This document shows, one piece after another, positions 25,685-35,472 of a stretch of DNA of 64,000 nucleotides (position 1 is the first letter of the stretch; every line of letters begins with the position of its first letter). The translations under genes were made by a program, and so were the position numbers. Below the pieces are notes generated by a model. It saw nothing but the letters and a program-made list of their open reading frames with translations, was not told where the DNA came from and searched no databases. The stretch is taken from assembly GCA_937981355.1 (NCBI GenBank), contig CALJPD010000011.1, forward strand, positions 1 through 64,000. The letters are read 5' to 3'. Source of the DNA: an uncultured Candidatus Saccharibacteria bacterium (GTDB lineage Bacteria > Patescibacteriota > Saccharimonadia > Saccharimonadales > Saccharimonadaceae).

Positions 25685-26088
25685 AGCATGCTCCAGACGC
25701 TGGCTTTACCTTAGTAGAGATGTTGGTGACGATGGTGCTGGGCGTGCTCTTTGTTGGGACGCTCTATCAGCTGTATATTGTGACGATCCAAAGCGCAACG
25801 GAGGCCAATCGTGATGCCAAGGCAAGCATTGTGGGGTATGAGCTACTCCGCCGCGAAGTTGGTGATGGCACACCAACGCCATGCACAAGCCGCGCGGCCA
25901 ATCGCAACCTCACGACCGACCACTCGCTCGATACCGATGGCTTACCTCAGCCTGTTAGTGCTACTATTGTCGTTGATTGCCCCTATAGCACTACCGCACC
26001 ACAGATAAGCCGTGTATCGGTAACGGTACGCTACGGGCAAGGCTCTAGCCAATCGGAGGTTCGCCATGCGATTCTCAGCAGTCGCTAA
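25681..26088 (+). CDS. Type IV pilin-like protein (minor pilin 2)
   Basis: 135 residues. Prepilin signal MKHAPDAG, then FTLVEMLVTMVLGVLFVG with Glu at +5. The ATG overlaps the previous stop (ATGA), so translation is coupled. Two Cys (TPCTSR and VVDCPY) may form a disulfide. PilW/ComGF-like minor pilins have similar size and order. Confidence 0.82.
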   Translation: MKHAPDAGFTLVEMLVTMVLGVLFVGTLYQLYIVTIQSATEANRDAKASIVGYELLRREVGDGTPTPCTSRAANRNLTTDHSLDTDGLPQPVSATIVVDCPYSTTAPQISRVSVTVRYGQGSSQSEVRHAILSSR

Positions 26089-26881
26089 TATACGAGAGCG
26101 AATGCAGCAGCTCATCCGCTGCATCTACCCTGCGCGGCGACAAGAGCGTGGCTTCACTGTAGTGGAGATGCTAGTAGTGATCCCTATTATTGTAGTGATA
26201 GTTGGCGTATTGGTCGCTGCCTTGGTGGGACTGCTGAGCTCGATTGTTATTTCCAACCAGCGCGGCTCACTGACGTATACTATGGAAGATGCACTTGACC
26301 AAATCGAGCAAGACGTCCGCCTAGCAACAAAAGTCGAGAGCAAGGCTGTCGCGGCCAACTGGGCACAGCACTACGCGAGCGATAATGTCTTGATCCTTAC
26401 TCAATATGCCACCGACCGCAACCCATCCGATCCTCAGCGCGAGCTCATTTATCTCAACAGCCAAGCCAGTCCCTGTCGCAGCCAAGCTGAGTTGGCTGCC
26501 AAACTCTACCGCACAAACAGTCCACTTACCGTCAAAGTTGTCTACTTCGTGCAAGGTACCACTCTCTGGCGGCGAACTATTGTGCCAAGCCAGTACGAAT
26601 TTAATGCTACCAACCCCAGCAACAACACAATGTGCGGCCAACCCTGGCAGCAGAGTACCTGCAATTATATTGGTGGCACCTGCAAAGCACTTGATACGCG
26701 CGTCGCGAGCAATGTATCGAGCATTCGCTTTGGCTATGCAACGGGTTTTAATCAAGCAGCCAGCACTACGCCAAATGATAGCACCACTGTCGTCTCTGCC
26801 ACAGTAGATATCGCTGCTCTTAGTACTGGCCAGACCATCCACGCCCGAGGGTCGATGCAGGCCCGGCGAATTAATAATTAG
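26066..26881 (+). CDS. Type IV pilin-like protein (minor pilin 3, PilW-like)
   Basis: 271 residues with an unusually long cytoplasmic leader (about 28 residues, ARRQERG), then FTVVEMLVVIPIIVVIVG. The large beta-rich head has five Cys, including CRSQ, MCGQ and STCNYIGGTCK. It overlaps the upstream gene by 23 nt. Three overlapping pilin-like genes suggest the minor-pilin tip complex of a pilus whose main subunit may be the pilin at 27086. Confidence 0.8.
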   Translation: MRFSAVANIRERMQQLIRCIYPARRQERGFTVVEMLVVIPIIVVIVGVLVAALVGLLSSIVISNQRGSLTYTMEDALDQIEQDVRLATKVESKAVAANWAQHYASDNVLILTQYATDRNPSDPQRELIYLNSQASPCRSQAELAAKLYRTNSPLTVKVVYFVQGTTLWRRTIVPSQYEFNATNPSNNTMCGQPWQQSTCNYIGGTCKALDTRVASNVSSIRFGYATGFNQAASTTPNDSTTVVSATVDIAALSTGQTIHARGSMQARRINN

Positions 26882-27085
26882 CTGAATCGAAAGAATAATA
26901 GGCAGTATGTAGCTCAGGTATCCTAGCTATACTAGCGCACCATTAGCTACAATTCAGTCTATGCTAGTGCGCGTGCACTATCTCTGAAAAAATATTCTCA
27001 TACATCTGTACTCAAAAAGCTTGTGTTTAATAAATGTTCGTAGTATGATCGTAATATAATCAGTAACAAGGAGGGGTAACTCTGT

Positions 27086-27499
27086 ATGACAACAAAAACT
27101 CAACGTAACCTGCGCGGTTTCACAATTGTCGAGCTTCTCATCGTGATTGTGATCATCGCCATCCTAGCGGCTATTACCATCGTCGCTTACAACGGCATCC
27201 AGCAACGCGCTCGCGATTCTGCAGCCGCTGGCGCTGCATCACAGCTCTCGACCAAGGTAGAGGCATGGAACAGCCAGAAGGGTGAATACCCAACAGCCGC
27301 ACAAGTCAATGACAATCTTGTTGACGATAAAGTGACTGAGGCAAAGATTGATCCAGACCTCAAGAAGAAGATCATCACAACTGGCACACCAAACAACGAC
27401 ACTCCTGTCTTGTATACCCAGTGTGGTAGTGGTAAGGGTGCGAAAATCACCTACAAGAAGGGTGACAAAACCGAGGATATCGTCCGAGGCACCTGCTAG
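27086..27499 (+). CDS. Type IV pilin, probable major subunit
   Basis: 137 residues: leader MTTKTQRNLRG, then FTIVELLIVIVIIAILAAIT with Glu at +5, and a compact head with a C-terminal Cys pair (TQCGSG and VRGTC). Unlike most genes here it has a very strong ribosome site, GGAGGGG, about 11 nt before the ATG, and its own terminator, as expected for an abundant protein. Pili of this type drive twitching and attachment in Saccharibacteria. Confidence 0.87.
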   Translation: MTTKTQRNLRGFTIVELLIVIVIIAILAAITIVAYNGIQQRARDSAAAGAASQLSTKVEAWNSQKGEYPTAAQVNDNLVDDKVTEAKIDPDLKKKIITTGTPNNDTPVLYTQCGSGKGAKITYKKGDKTEDIVRGTC

Positions 27500-27515
27500 A
27501 CTTCCTTCTATCAAC

Positions 27516-27545
27516 AAAAACACCCGCTCTCTGGCGGGTGTTTTA
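27516..27545 (+). terminator. Terminator of the major pilin gene
   Basis: ACACCCGC-TCTCTG-GCGGGTGT (27520-27541) followed by TTTT. Confidence 0.9.
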
Positions 27546-27631
27546 GATATACGGATATATACGGATGTATTACTACTGCGTCTAGCGAGACACGATTATC
27601 AATGACAGCGACAAACTCCCTAACCTTCTGT

Positions 27632-28906
27632 CTATTCCGTCGGCACCGGGAAATCCGCCAAGAAGTGTGCAACATCAGTGCGGAGCTTAGCTAGCTCTGC
27701 CTCATCATCACGGTGATCGATGGCTTGCTGCATCCACTCAGCAATCTGCGGCATATGCTGCGGCTCTAGGCCGCGCGTTGTTGCCGCTGGCGTACCAAGG
27801 CGAATGCCACTAGGGCGAAATGGCGACAGTGGATCATCGGGGATAGCATTAGCGTTAAGTGTCAAGCCGATCTTATCCATCGCAATCTCCGCCGTCTTGC
27901 CATCAATCCCAAAGCTTGTGTGGACATCGGCCAAGATGAGATGGTTGCTTGTGCCACCCGTCACGAGCACAAAGCCGCGCTGTTGCAGCTCCTGTGCCAA
28001 GACAGCGGCATTAGCCACCACCTGCTGAGCATAGGTGCGAAAGGCTGGTTGGAGCGCCTCGCCAAAAGCCACTGCCTTGGCGGCAATCGTATGCATATGT
28101 GGTCCGCCCTGAATGCCAGGAAAGACCGCTCGATCGATGAGTGTCGGAATATTCTCGAGTATCTTGGCTGGCCGCTTGAGTGGGTTGCCCACTATTCCTT
28201 TGCTAACGATGAGCCCACCACGCGGCCCGCGCAGCGTCTTGTGCGTCGTTGTCGTCATAACGTGAAAGCCATAGTCAAGTGGATTCTCCGCTACCCCACC
28301 AGCAATCAGCCCCGCGACATGCGCCATATCGGCCATAAGCAACGCACCAACCTCATGGCCGATCGCCGCAAAGCGTGCAAAATCTAGCTGGCGCGGATAG
28401 GCACTAAAGCCCGCCAGGATGATCTTTGGCTGATGTTCTTGCGCCATCCGCTGCAGCTCGTCGTAGTCAATCTCGCCCGTCGCTACATCCTTCATCTTGT
28501 AGCGGACGAAATTATACTCGCGAGCACTATGTGTCACAGGCGCACCATGCGTCAGGTGACCACCATGACCTAGATCCATCGCGAGGATGGTATCGCCTGG
28601 CTCGCACCATGCAAAATATACTGCTTCATTCGCCTGAGCACCACTGTGCGGCTGGACATTGGCATGGTCGGCCCGGAAGAGCTGCTTGGCACGGTCGATT
28701 GCCAGCTGCTCCACTTGGTCGGTATACTGCTGCCCGCCATAGTAGCGCCGGCCTGGGTAACCCTCGCTGTATTTATTCGTAAAGACACTCCCAAGCGCCC
28801 GTAGTACATCACCAGAGACATAATTCTCGCTAGGGATGAGCTCCAAACCTTCGCGTTGGCGCTGCTGCTCATGGGCGATGAGGGTAGCGATAGTTGTTTC
28901 GTGCAT
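27632..28906 (-). CDS. glyA: Serine hydroxymethyltransferase
   Basis: Converts serine and THF to glycine and methylene-THF with PLP, in the cytoplasm. 424 residues, a normal length. Motifs: LIPSENYVS, NKYSEGYPGRRYYGG, the PLP lysine in TTTTHKTLRGPRGG, and FPGIQGGPHMH. ATG 28906 is chosen because AAGGAG lies 8 nt upstream; the longer GTG reading would sit on that site. Monocistronic. Confidence 0.96.
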   Translation of the reverse strand: MHETTIATLIAHEQQRQREGLELIPSENYVSGDVLRALGSVFTNKYSEGYPGRRYYGGQQYTDQVEQLAIDRAKQLFRADHANVQPHSGAQANEAVYFAWCEPGDTILAMDLGHGGHLTHGAPVTHSAREYNFVRYKMKDVATGEIDYDELQRMAQEHQPKIILAGFSAYPRQLDFARFAAIGHEVGALLMADMAHVAGLIAGGVAENPLDYGFHVMTTTTHKTLRGPRGGLIVSKGIVGNPLKRPAKILENIPTLIDRAVFPGIQGGPHMHTIAAKAVAFGEALQPAFRTYAQQVVANAAVLAQELQQRGFVLVTGGTSNHLILADVHTSFGIDGKTAEIAMDKIGLTLNANAIPDDPLSPFRPSGIRLGTPAATTRGLEPQHMPQIAEWMQQAIDHRDDEAELAKLRTDVAHFLADFPVPTE

Positions 28907-28915
28907 GGGTAACAC

Positions 28916-29246
28916 TCCTTGTTTGTTGGTTATATCTTAGAATTCGCTATGCACTAGTCATCAGATCATATGTGTAGTATAGCACAGCTACCCAATATGG
29001 GGAGTTGCAGTACTTGACGACGTGCGTCTTGAGCTTGCGATAGCTCTCTTTTTCTTCAGCAGTATTGACGTGCTATCGCATCTCTTTGATATTACTCTCT
29101 GCTGTGAAGACTAGGCACTTGGTCGTGTAGTAAATGGAGGTCTTGCGCACGACTAGTTGAAATAACAGAAAAGAGCTGATGGGGTTATTAGGAAAACTTC
29201 GCAGCCTAACCTCTGTATTTCTTTTTGCAACACGAGATGCTTGTGT
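28916..29246. other. Intergenic region between glyA and the HTH-MurA gene
   Basis: No convincing ORF. It contains a 9-bp inverted repeat, TGCGATAGC near 29036 with GCTATCGCA near 29073, and one copy of the recurring TAACCTCTGT sequence (29208-29217). The glyA promoter lies at its left end; the divergent murA promoter is annotated separately. Confidence 0.35.
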
Positions 29247-29275
29247 TTGACAATATATCACCGATGATATATTGT
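29247..29275 (+). promoter_or_regulatory. Promoter of the HTH-MurA gene
   Basis: TTGACA (29247-29252), 17-bp spacer, TATTGT (29270-29275), then 6 nt to the ATG at 29282. Same geometry as the murB promoter. Confidence 0.75.
29251..29274. promoter_or_regulatory. Palindromic operator in the HTH-MurA promoter
   Basis: CAATATATCA (29251-29260), CCGA, TGATATATTG (29265-29274): a perfect 10-bp inverted repeat with a 4-bp centre. The core ATATATCA-N4-TGATATAT is identical to that in the murB promoter. It lies between -35 and -10, where a bound dimer would block RNA polymerase. Confidence 0.8.
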
Positions 29276-29281
29276 ACAAGC

Positions 29282-30808
29282 ATGGGAACAGCAAAATATC
29301 TCCGTAATATCGGAACACTCATCCAAGAAACCCGCCAAGCACGCGGTATGACGCAAGCCGAGCTCGCTACAGCACTTGGCACGAGCCAGTCGGCCATCAA
29401 CCGCATTGAAAAGGGTGGCCAAAACATCAGCCTCGAAATGATTGCTCGCATTGGCGAAGTGCTGAGCAGTGAGATTGTCCGTATCAACAAAGCTGGCAAA
29501 ACAAACTTCGTCATTAATGGTGGTGGCTCGCTCCATGGCGAGATTGAGGTAAAGACGAGCAAAAATGCCGCTGTCGCTCTGCTCTGCGCAAGCCTCCTTA
29601 ATAAAGGCAAGACAACACTACGCCGAGTGGCACGGATCGAGGAAGTTAATCGCATTATCGAGGTGCTCGAAAGCATTGGCGTGCGCTGCCGCTGGCTTGA
29701 ACACAATGACCTCGAGATCACCCCACCACGTACCCTCCATCTAGACGAGATGGATATCGCCGCAGCCAAGCGCACCCGCAGCATTATTATGTTCCTTGGG
29801 CCATTGCTACATCAATATGAGTCATTCCAAATCCCATTCGCGGGTGGGTGCAACCTTGGCACGCGGACGGTTGGACCACATATGGCGGGCCTCGCACCCT
29901 TTGGCCTGACTGTCGAGGCAACGACCGATTACTACCAAGCAACAGCCAACCCGCATATGGTTGAGCACGCCATCGTCCTTACCGAGCGCGGCGACACCGT
30001 CACTGAGAATGTTATCATGGCGGCAGCGCTCCACCCAGGCGTCGTGACGATTCGCAACGCCAGCCCCAACTACATGGTGCAAGACCTCTGTTTCTTCTTG
30101 CAAAAGCTTGGGGTGCAGATCGATGGCATCGGCACAACAACCCTCACTATCCATGGCGTCAGCGAAATCAACCAAACAGTCGAATATTGTCCAAGCGAAG
30201 ACCCTATCGAGGCAATGAGCTTCATCGCAGCAGGTGTAGTGACAGACTCTGCTATTACCATCCGCCGGGCACCAATCGAATTCCTCGAGCTCGAGCTAGC
30301 AGTGCTGCGCGGTATGGGCTTACAATATGAGCTCTCCAGCGAGTACCCAGCGCGCAATGGCCAGACTCGCCTGGTCGATATTAGCCTGCACAAATCGACT
30401 CTCACCGCTCCACAAGACAAGCTCCACAGTATGCCCTTCCCGGGCATCAACATGGATAATCTCCCCTTCCTTGGTCTCATCGCCACGGTAGCAACGGGCC
30501 GCACTCTAGTGCACGACTGGAGCTACGATAACCGCGCCATTTACTTCACCGACCTCACTCGCCTTGGTGCACAAGTAGAGATGGTCGATCCACACCGCGT
30601 TTACATCAGTGGCCCTACCCGCTGGAAGCCTGCCGATGTCGTCGCACCGCCAGCCTTGCGCCCCAGCGTCGTCGTGATGCTAGCTATGCTCGCAGCCCCT
30701 GGGCGCTCCATCCTGCGTGACGTGTACAATATCAACCGAGGCTACGAAGACTTTGCTAACCGACTCAACACTCTCGGGGCGGATATCGAAACAACATGGG
30801 AATATTAG
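29282..30808 (+). CDS. murA: HTH(XRE)-MurA fusion: UDP-GlcNAc 1-carboxyvinyltransferase with DNA-binding domain
   Basis: MurA joins enolpyruvate from PEP to UDP-GlcNAc, the first committed step of peptidoglycan synthesis. 508 residues, about 70 more than usual. Residues 1-67 are an XRE helix-turn-helix (ARGMTQAELATALGTSQSAI then NRIEKGG). MurA follows from about residue 72: SKNAA (Lys94), GGCNLGTRTVGPH with the PEP-binding Cys190, Arg in NRAIYFTDL, and ALRPSVVVML near the C-terminus. The usual FPTD(M/L)Q segment reads FPGINMDNL, so the place of the catalytic Asp (E. coli 305) is uncertain. The HTH is in one continuous frame with the enzyme and starts at an ATG 6 nt from the -10, so the fusion is not an annotation artefact. 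The palindrome in its own promoter and at murB suggests it binds both. Whether ligand state controls binding is inference. Confidence 0.9.
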   Translation: MGTAKYLRNIGTLIQETRQARGMTQAELATALGTSQSAINRIEKGGQNISLEMIARIGEVLSSEIVRINKAGKTNFVINGGGSLHGEIEVKTSKNAAVALLCASLLNKGKTTLRRVARIEEVNRIIEVLESIGVRCRWLEHNDLEITPPRTLHLDEMDIAAAKRTRSIIMFLGPLLHQYESFQIPFAGGCNLGTRTVGPHMAGLAPFGLTVEATTDYYQATANPHMVEHAIVLTERGDTVTENVIMAAALHPGVVTIRNASPNYMVQDLCFFLQKLGVQIDGIGTTTLTIHGVSEINQTVEYCPSEDPIEAMSFIAAGVVTDSAITIRRAPIEFLELELAVLRGMGLQYELSSEYPARNGQTRLVDISLHKSTLTAPQDKLHSMPFPGINMDNLPFLGLIATVATGRTLVHDWSYDNRAIYFTDLTRLGAQVEMVDPHRVYISGPTRWKPADVVAPPALRPSVVVMLAMLAAPGRSILRDVYNINRGYEDFANRLNTLGADIETTWEY

Positions 30809-30842
30809 CCGCTTCTTAGCTTGTCTTACCACGCCAATAGAG

Positions 30843-30868
30843 AGACCTCTCATAATGAGAGGTCTTTT
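30843..30868 (+). terminator. Terminator of the HTH-MurA gene
   Basis: AGACCTCTCA-TAA-TGAGAGGTCT (30843-30865) followed by TTT. Confidence 0.88.
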
Positions 30869-31109
30869 GCGCAGACTTTAATAAATAGAACCTAAGTCTT
30901 AGAAAGTCTACCTTCTCAGTATCAGCTTCCGTCCGCCAGTGTTTTGCCTGTTGAGCTGCGAAGATCGATTCTTATCTCGCATAGCATGAGAAAAAGAGTA
31001 CAAAAAGCAAGAAGTACACAAAACAGACACGTCAGGCATACGCCTTGAACTTCTGGCAATAACCAAATAAAATTACCACTGTTTATAGTAGTAAAGCAGT
31101 ATCAAACCA
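30869..31109. other. Intergenic region, nothing identified
   Basis: No ORF with coding character, no clear promoter and no repeat. It lies between the murA terminator and the tRNA-His terminator. Confidence 0.4.
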
Positions 31110-31136
31110 AAATAAAACCCCGGAATCATCCGGGAA
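31110..31136 (-). terminator. Terminator of tRNA-His
   Basis: On the minus strand CCCGG-ATGATT-CCGGG followed by GTTTTATTTT. Confidence 0.8.
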
Positions 31137-31143
31137 TTTATTT

Positions 31144-31222
31144 TGGGGTGGATAATGAGACTTGAACTCACGGCCTCCGGTGCCACAAACCAGCGCTCTA
31201 ACCAAACTGAGCTATATCCACC
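31144..31222 (-). tRNA. tRNA-His (GTG)
   Basis: Acceptor GTGGATA/TATCCAC with the extra G-1 and discriminator C typical of tRNA-His, anticodon loop TTGTGGC (anticodon GTG), T-loop TTCAAGT, encoded CCA. Confidence 0.95.
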
Positions 31223-31513
31223 AGACAATCGCACAGCAAACCTTACTGTACTGCTGACATGCTGTATTGTAGCAGAGATAGCGCAGTTTGTCTATTACCT
31301 GCGGCCATTCATCCTCAATCTCAAAACTTTCCTACCTTATACCTCTCTCCTCTCTAAATACTACCAGGTTGCTTGCTTTCTCCCAGGCTTATCACCGCTT
31401 CTATAGTGAGTCTTCCTATCTGTAATAGGGGTTATCACTATATTTCATTGGGTAGAGCAGATGATTAAAAAATGACAAATGGATAAGGTAGGTAAATACT
31501 GAAGTTAACTAAT

Positions 31514-32707
31514 TTAGCGCGCTTTCTTGCGACGCCACAGCGCCTCAACGCACATCACCAGCCACAAACCAAGCGCAATCGCCCCAACTGCCCCACCAAA
31601 CCACACATGCCCCGCACTATAGCCATGCTGATTAACCATCCGAGTGAGCAAGCTAATCGCCACGACGTCACCAAGCAACGTAAACATATTGAGCGCGGAG
31701 AGGAGCGTTGCTTTGTATGTATGCTGCAGCTCGCTGAGAATCTTTGACTGCAAAACAATCGGTCGCACTCGCGTATATGCAGTAAATAGCACAACAGCAA
31801 TGACCGCGATAATCGGGCTTGGCGTTACGCCCATCAAGACAATACACAGCGCCATAATCCACGCATCGACCCAATAAAATGCCAGTGGCCGCAGGCGGTC
31901 AAACCAATGCACATACCAGCCCAGCAATGCTCCGCCCAGGCTCCCGACCGCCGCAATTACCCCAAACCACTCTACCGCAATACCAACGTGCTGGAAGAGG
32001 AGCTCGCGATATTCTAGTCCCTTATTGGACACACCAGCCAAGAAACCAGCGAAGGTAAAGAGAGCAAGATTTTTCGCAGTAACGATTGCGCGAGCAGCCT
32101 GCCGTGGCCGCTGAGCCTGGGCAGCTCCTCGGCGCGGTGGATAAGCAAAGCTCAGCGCCAACCACACCGTCGCAGCAAGCGACAAAAAGCCAATCAAAAA
32201 TGGGAGTGTATGATGAATACGGTATGTGAGTGGCACTACAATAATGAGCACAGTATTACCAATCAGTCCATACGTCTGGGCGCGGCCCATCACCTTGGTA
32301 TAGTCGCGCGCTCGCCCCAGCGCTGTCAAGGAATCGTGCATAAATGCCTCGACTGCACCAGACTGAAACGCATAGCCACCAAAGAACAAAACCGAGGCAA
32401 TTAGCCCACCCCAAAAGCTCGGCCACACAGCATATAACAGTGGCGACGCCACAGCGATGCTCGCACCAAGGATAATCGCCCGCCGATTGCCAAACTTATC
32501 GGCCACATAACCCGCTGGCATCTGCAGTGCCGCCTGGACAATAGACGAGATAACGACCATCAGTGCTAGCTCATCCAAACTCACTTTACCAACATTCACC
32601 AGCTGCACCGTGATAAGCGGCAAGTAGACACGCTTAGTAAAAATCCGAAACCACGAATATTTGATAATGTTGCGCTTGAGGAGGTCGTGGTTGGCCACAT
32701 CTTGCAT
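31514..32707 (-). CDS. Major facilitator superfamily transporter
   Basis: 397 residues, about 12 membrane helices, with the loop 2-3 signature GYVADKFGNRRAIILG (G-x3-D-x2-G-x-R-R type) near residue 62. The short soluble N-terminus and the central loop (RRGAAQAQRPRQAARA) are basic. Substrate unknown. TATAGT on the minus strand is 12 nt before the ATG at 32707. No operon partner. Confidence 0.88.
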   Translation of the reverse strand: MQDVANHDLLKRNIIKYSWFRIFTKRVYLPLITVQLVNVGKVSLDELALMVVISSIVQAALQMPAGYVADKFGNRRAIILGASIAVASPLLYAVWPSFWGGLIASVLFFGGYAFQSGAVEAFMHDSLTALGRARDYTKVMGRAQTYGLIGNTVLIIVVPLTYRIHHTLPFLIGFLSLAATVWLALSFAYPPRRGAAQAQRPRQAARAIVTAKNLALFTFAGFLAGVSNKGLEYRELLFQHVGIAVEWFGVIAAVGSLGGALLGWYVHWFDRLRPLAFYWVDAWIMALCIVLMGVTPSPIIAVIAVVLFTAYTRVRPIVLQSKILSELQHTYKATLLSALNMFTLLGDVVAISLLTRMVNQHGYSAGHVWFGGAVGAIALGLWLVMCVEALWRRKKAR

Positions 32708-32764
32708 AAATCTCGCTGTACTATAGCATGGCTTCGCGTAGCATGTAAATGCATTTTGTATGTA

Positions 32765-32792
32765 ATAAAAACAACCCCATCGAGACGGGGTA
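32765..32792 (-). terminator. Terminator of tRNA-Arg(TCT)
   Basis: Minus strand ACCCC-GTCTCGAT-GGGGT followed by TGTTTTTATT. Confidence 0.75.
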
Positions 32793-32804
32793 TAACGATA
32801 AAAA

Positions 32805-32881
32805 TGGCACCCCGAGTAGGATTCGAACCTACGGCCTTAGGCTTAGAAGTCCTCTGCTCTATCCAGCTGAGCTATCGGGGC
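32805..32881 (-). tRNA. tRNA-Arg (TCT), weak anticodon stem
   Basis: Acceptor GCCCCGA/TCGGGGT, D-arm GCTC/GAGC, T-arm GTAGG-TTCGAAT-CCTAC, encoded CCA, anticodon loop CTTCTAA (anticodon TCT). The anticodon stem GAGGA/GCCTA has A-G mismatches at both ends, leaving three good pairs. Confidence 0.88.
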
Positions 32882-32932
32882 ATGGGTTTATTATAGCAGG
32901 TTTCTTGGCAGGTGTGGTATGATAAACGAAGT

Positions 32933-33616
32933 ATGAAACACACGAACGGAAATTATCGATACTTTAGCGTCATTCTCGCAGTATATGTTGCGGCGCTACT
33001 CATCTCCAACATTGCCGCCACCAAACTGGTGGCACTCGGCCCACTTATCCTTGATGGTGGAGCAGTACTCTTCCCGCTCGTATATATCTTTGATGATGTC
33101 ATGACAGAGGTCTATGGCTATCGCCGGGCACGCCGCGCTATTTGGACGGCCTTTGGAGTGATGCTGCTGGCGATTGGCTGCTTTACACTAGTGCGCTATC
33201 TGCCCGCGGCGGCAGAGTACCACGACCAAGCCGCTTACGAGGCAGTGCTCGGCTTCTTCCCACAGATCGTCGTGGCGAGCTTGCTTGCCTTCCTAACGGG
33301 GAGCTTCCTCAACTCGTACATCGTTGCTAAGCTCAAGGTCGCTATGAAGGGTCGACAGCTATGGCTGCGCCTACTTGGATCGACAGTAGTGGGGAGCTTA
33401 TTTGATACCGTTATATTCTGCGTCGTTGCTTTTGGTGGGCAGCTTACAGGAGCGTCACTACTCAACTATATCGCCGTTGGGCTTGGCTTCAAGCTTGCCG
33501 TTGAGGTCGTCTGCCTGCCACTTACCTACCGCGTCATTGCCATGCTCAAGCGACGCGAATCCATCGATACCTACGACACCACCACCAACTTCACACCATT
33601 TCGTTTGCGTGTCTAG
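32933..33616 (+). CDS. Queuosine precursor transporter, YhhQ/VUT family
   Basis: Imports a queuosine precursor (preQ0, preQ1 or queuine) across the membrane. 227 residues, about six membrane helices, with family motifs LISNIAATKLV, PLVYIFDDVMTEVYGYRRAR and GSLFDTVIFC. ATG 32933 is chosen because TATGAT is 9 nt upstream. It converges on tgt, the enzyme that inserts the imported base into tRNA; no queuosine biosynthesis gene is in view, so salvage is the likely route. Confidence 0.9.
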   Translation: MKHTNGNYRYFSVILAVYVAALLISNIAATKLVALGPLILDGGAVLFPLVYIFDDVMTEVYGYRRARRAIWTAFGVMLLAIGCFTLVRYLPAAAEYHDQAAYEAVLGFFPQIVVASLLAFLTGSFLNSYIVAKLKVAMKGRQLWLRLLGSTVVGSLFDTVIFCVVAFGGQLTGASLLNYIAVGLGFKLAVEVVCLPLTYRVIAMLKRRESIDTYDTTTNFTPFRLRV

Positions 33617-33891
33617 CGAGCGAGTTGCTCACTGCAATAGATTTGCATTTCTCTCAGAATATGAAGAACGCAGTACTTTCATCCTGGTAGAACGAAAAGT
33701 TGCCCGTGGTGATTATTGCAGTATGATCATTGAAGAGTCTAGTGTGTTAGGAAAATACTAAGACCCTTTTGGCGTTTTTAAAGAGACGGTGGCGAGAGAA
33801 AGGGCTGGTGCTGGAGAAAAGGTTGACTGTGCAAACTCTCCTCCCTAGTTGTTATGTGAATACATGCTATAGCCTATGAACTCATCAATCG

Positions 33892-35200
<1,309 letters not shown>

Positions 35201-35472
35201 AGCACAAGGGCTCAATGGTATGATGCGCATTCTCTTCCCTTCTATCGCTCTAAATACATAGAGCATACGCATCTGCTACGGTCACTGCTCTACCGTTATT
35301 TTAGGAGACCACTACTTGAGGAAATGCAGAACTTTATGGATGACATAAGCAGAAATATTTCCAAAAATACTTACTATAATACCAGAATAATACACTCATT
35401 GCTTCTCCAGGTAGAATAGTGAGCAAAAATAGCCTATTCTGGCAGAGAAAAGTGAAGGCTTTTGGGTTCACG
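35201..35472. other. Intergenic region, nothing identified
   Basis: No coding frame of quality on either strand and no clear terminator or repeat between the tgt promoter and the sugar-transferase gene. Confidence 0.35.

Noticed and set aside
29073..29784. Minus-strand ORFs overlapping the HTH-MurA gene and its promoter
   Set aside because: Antisense of a clear coding gene and of its operator; sequence without protein-like motifs.
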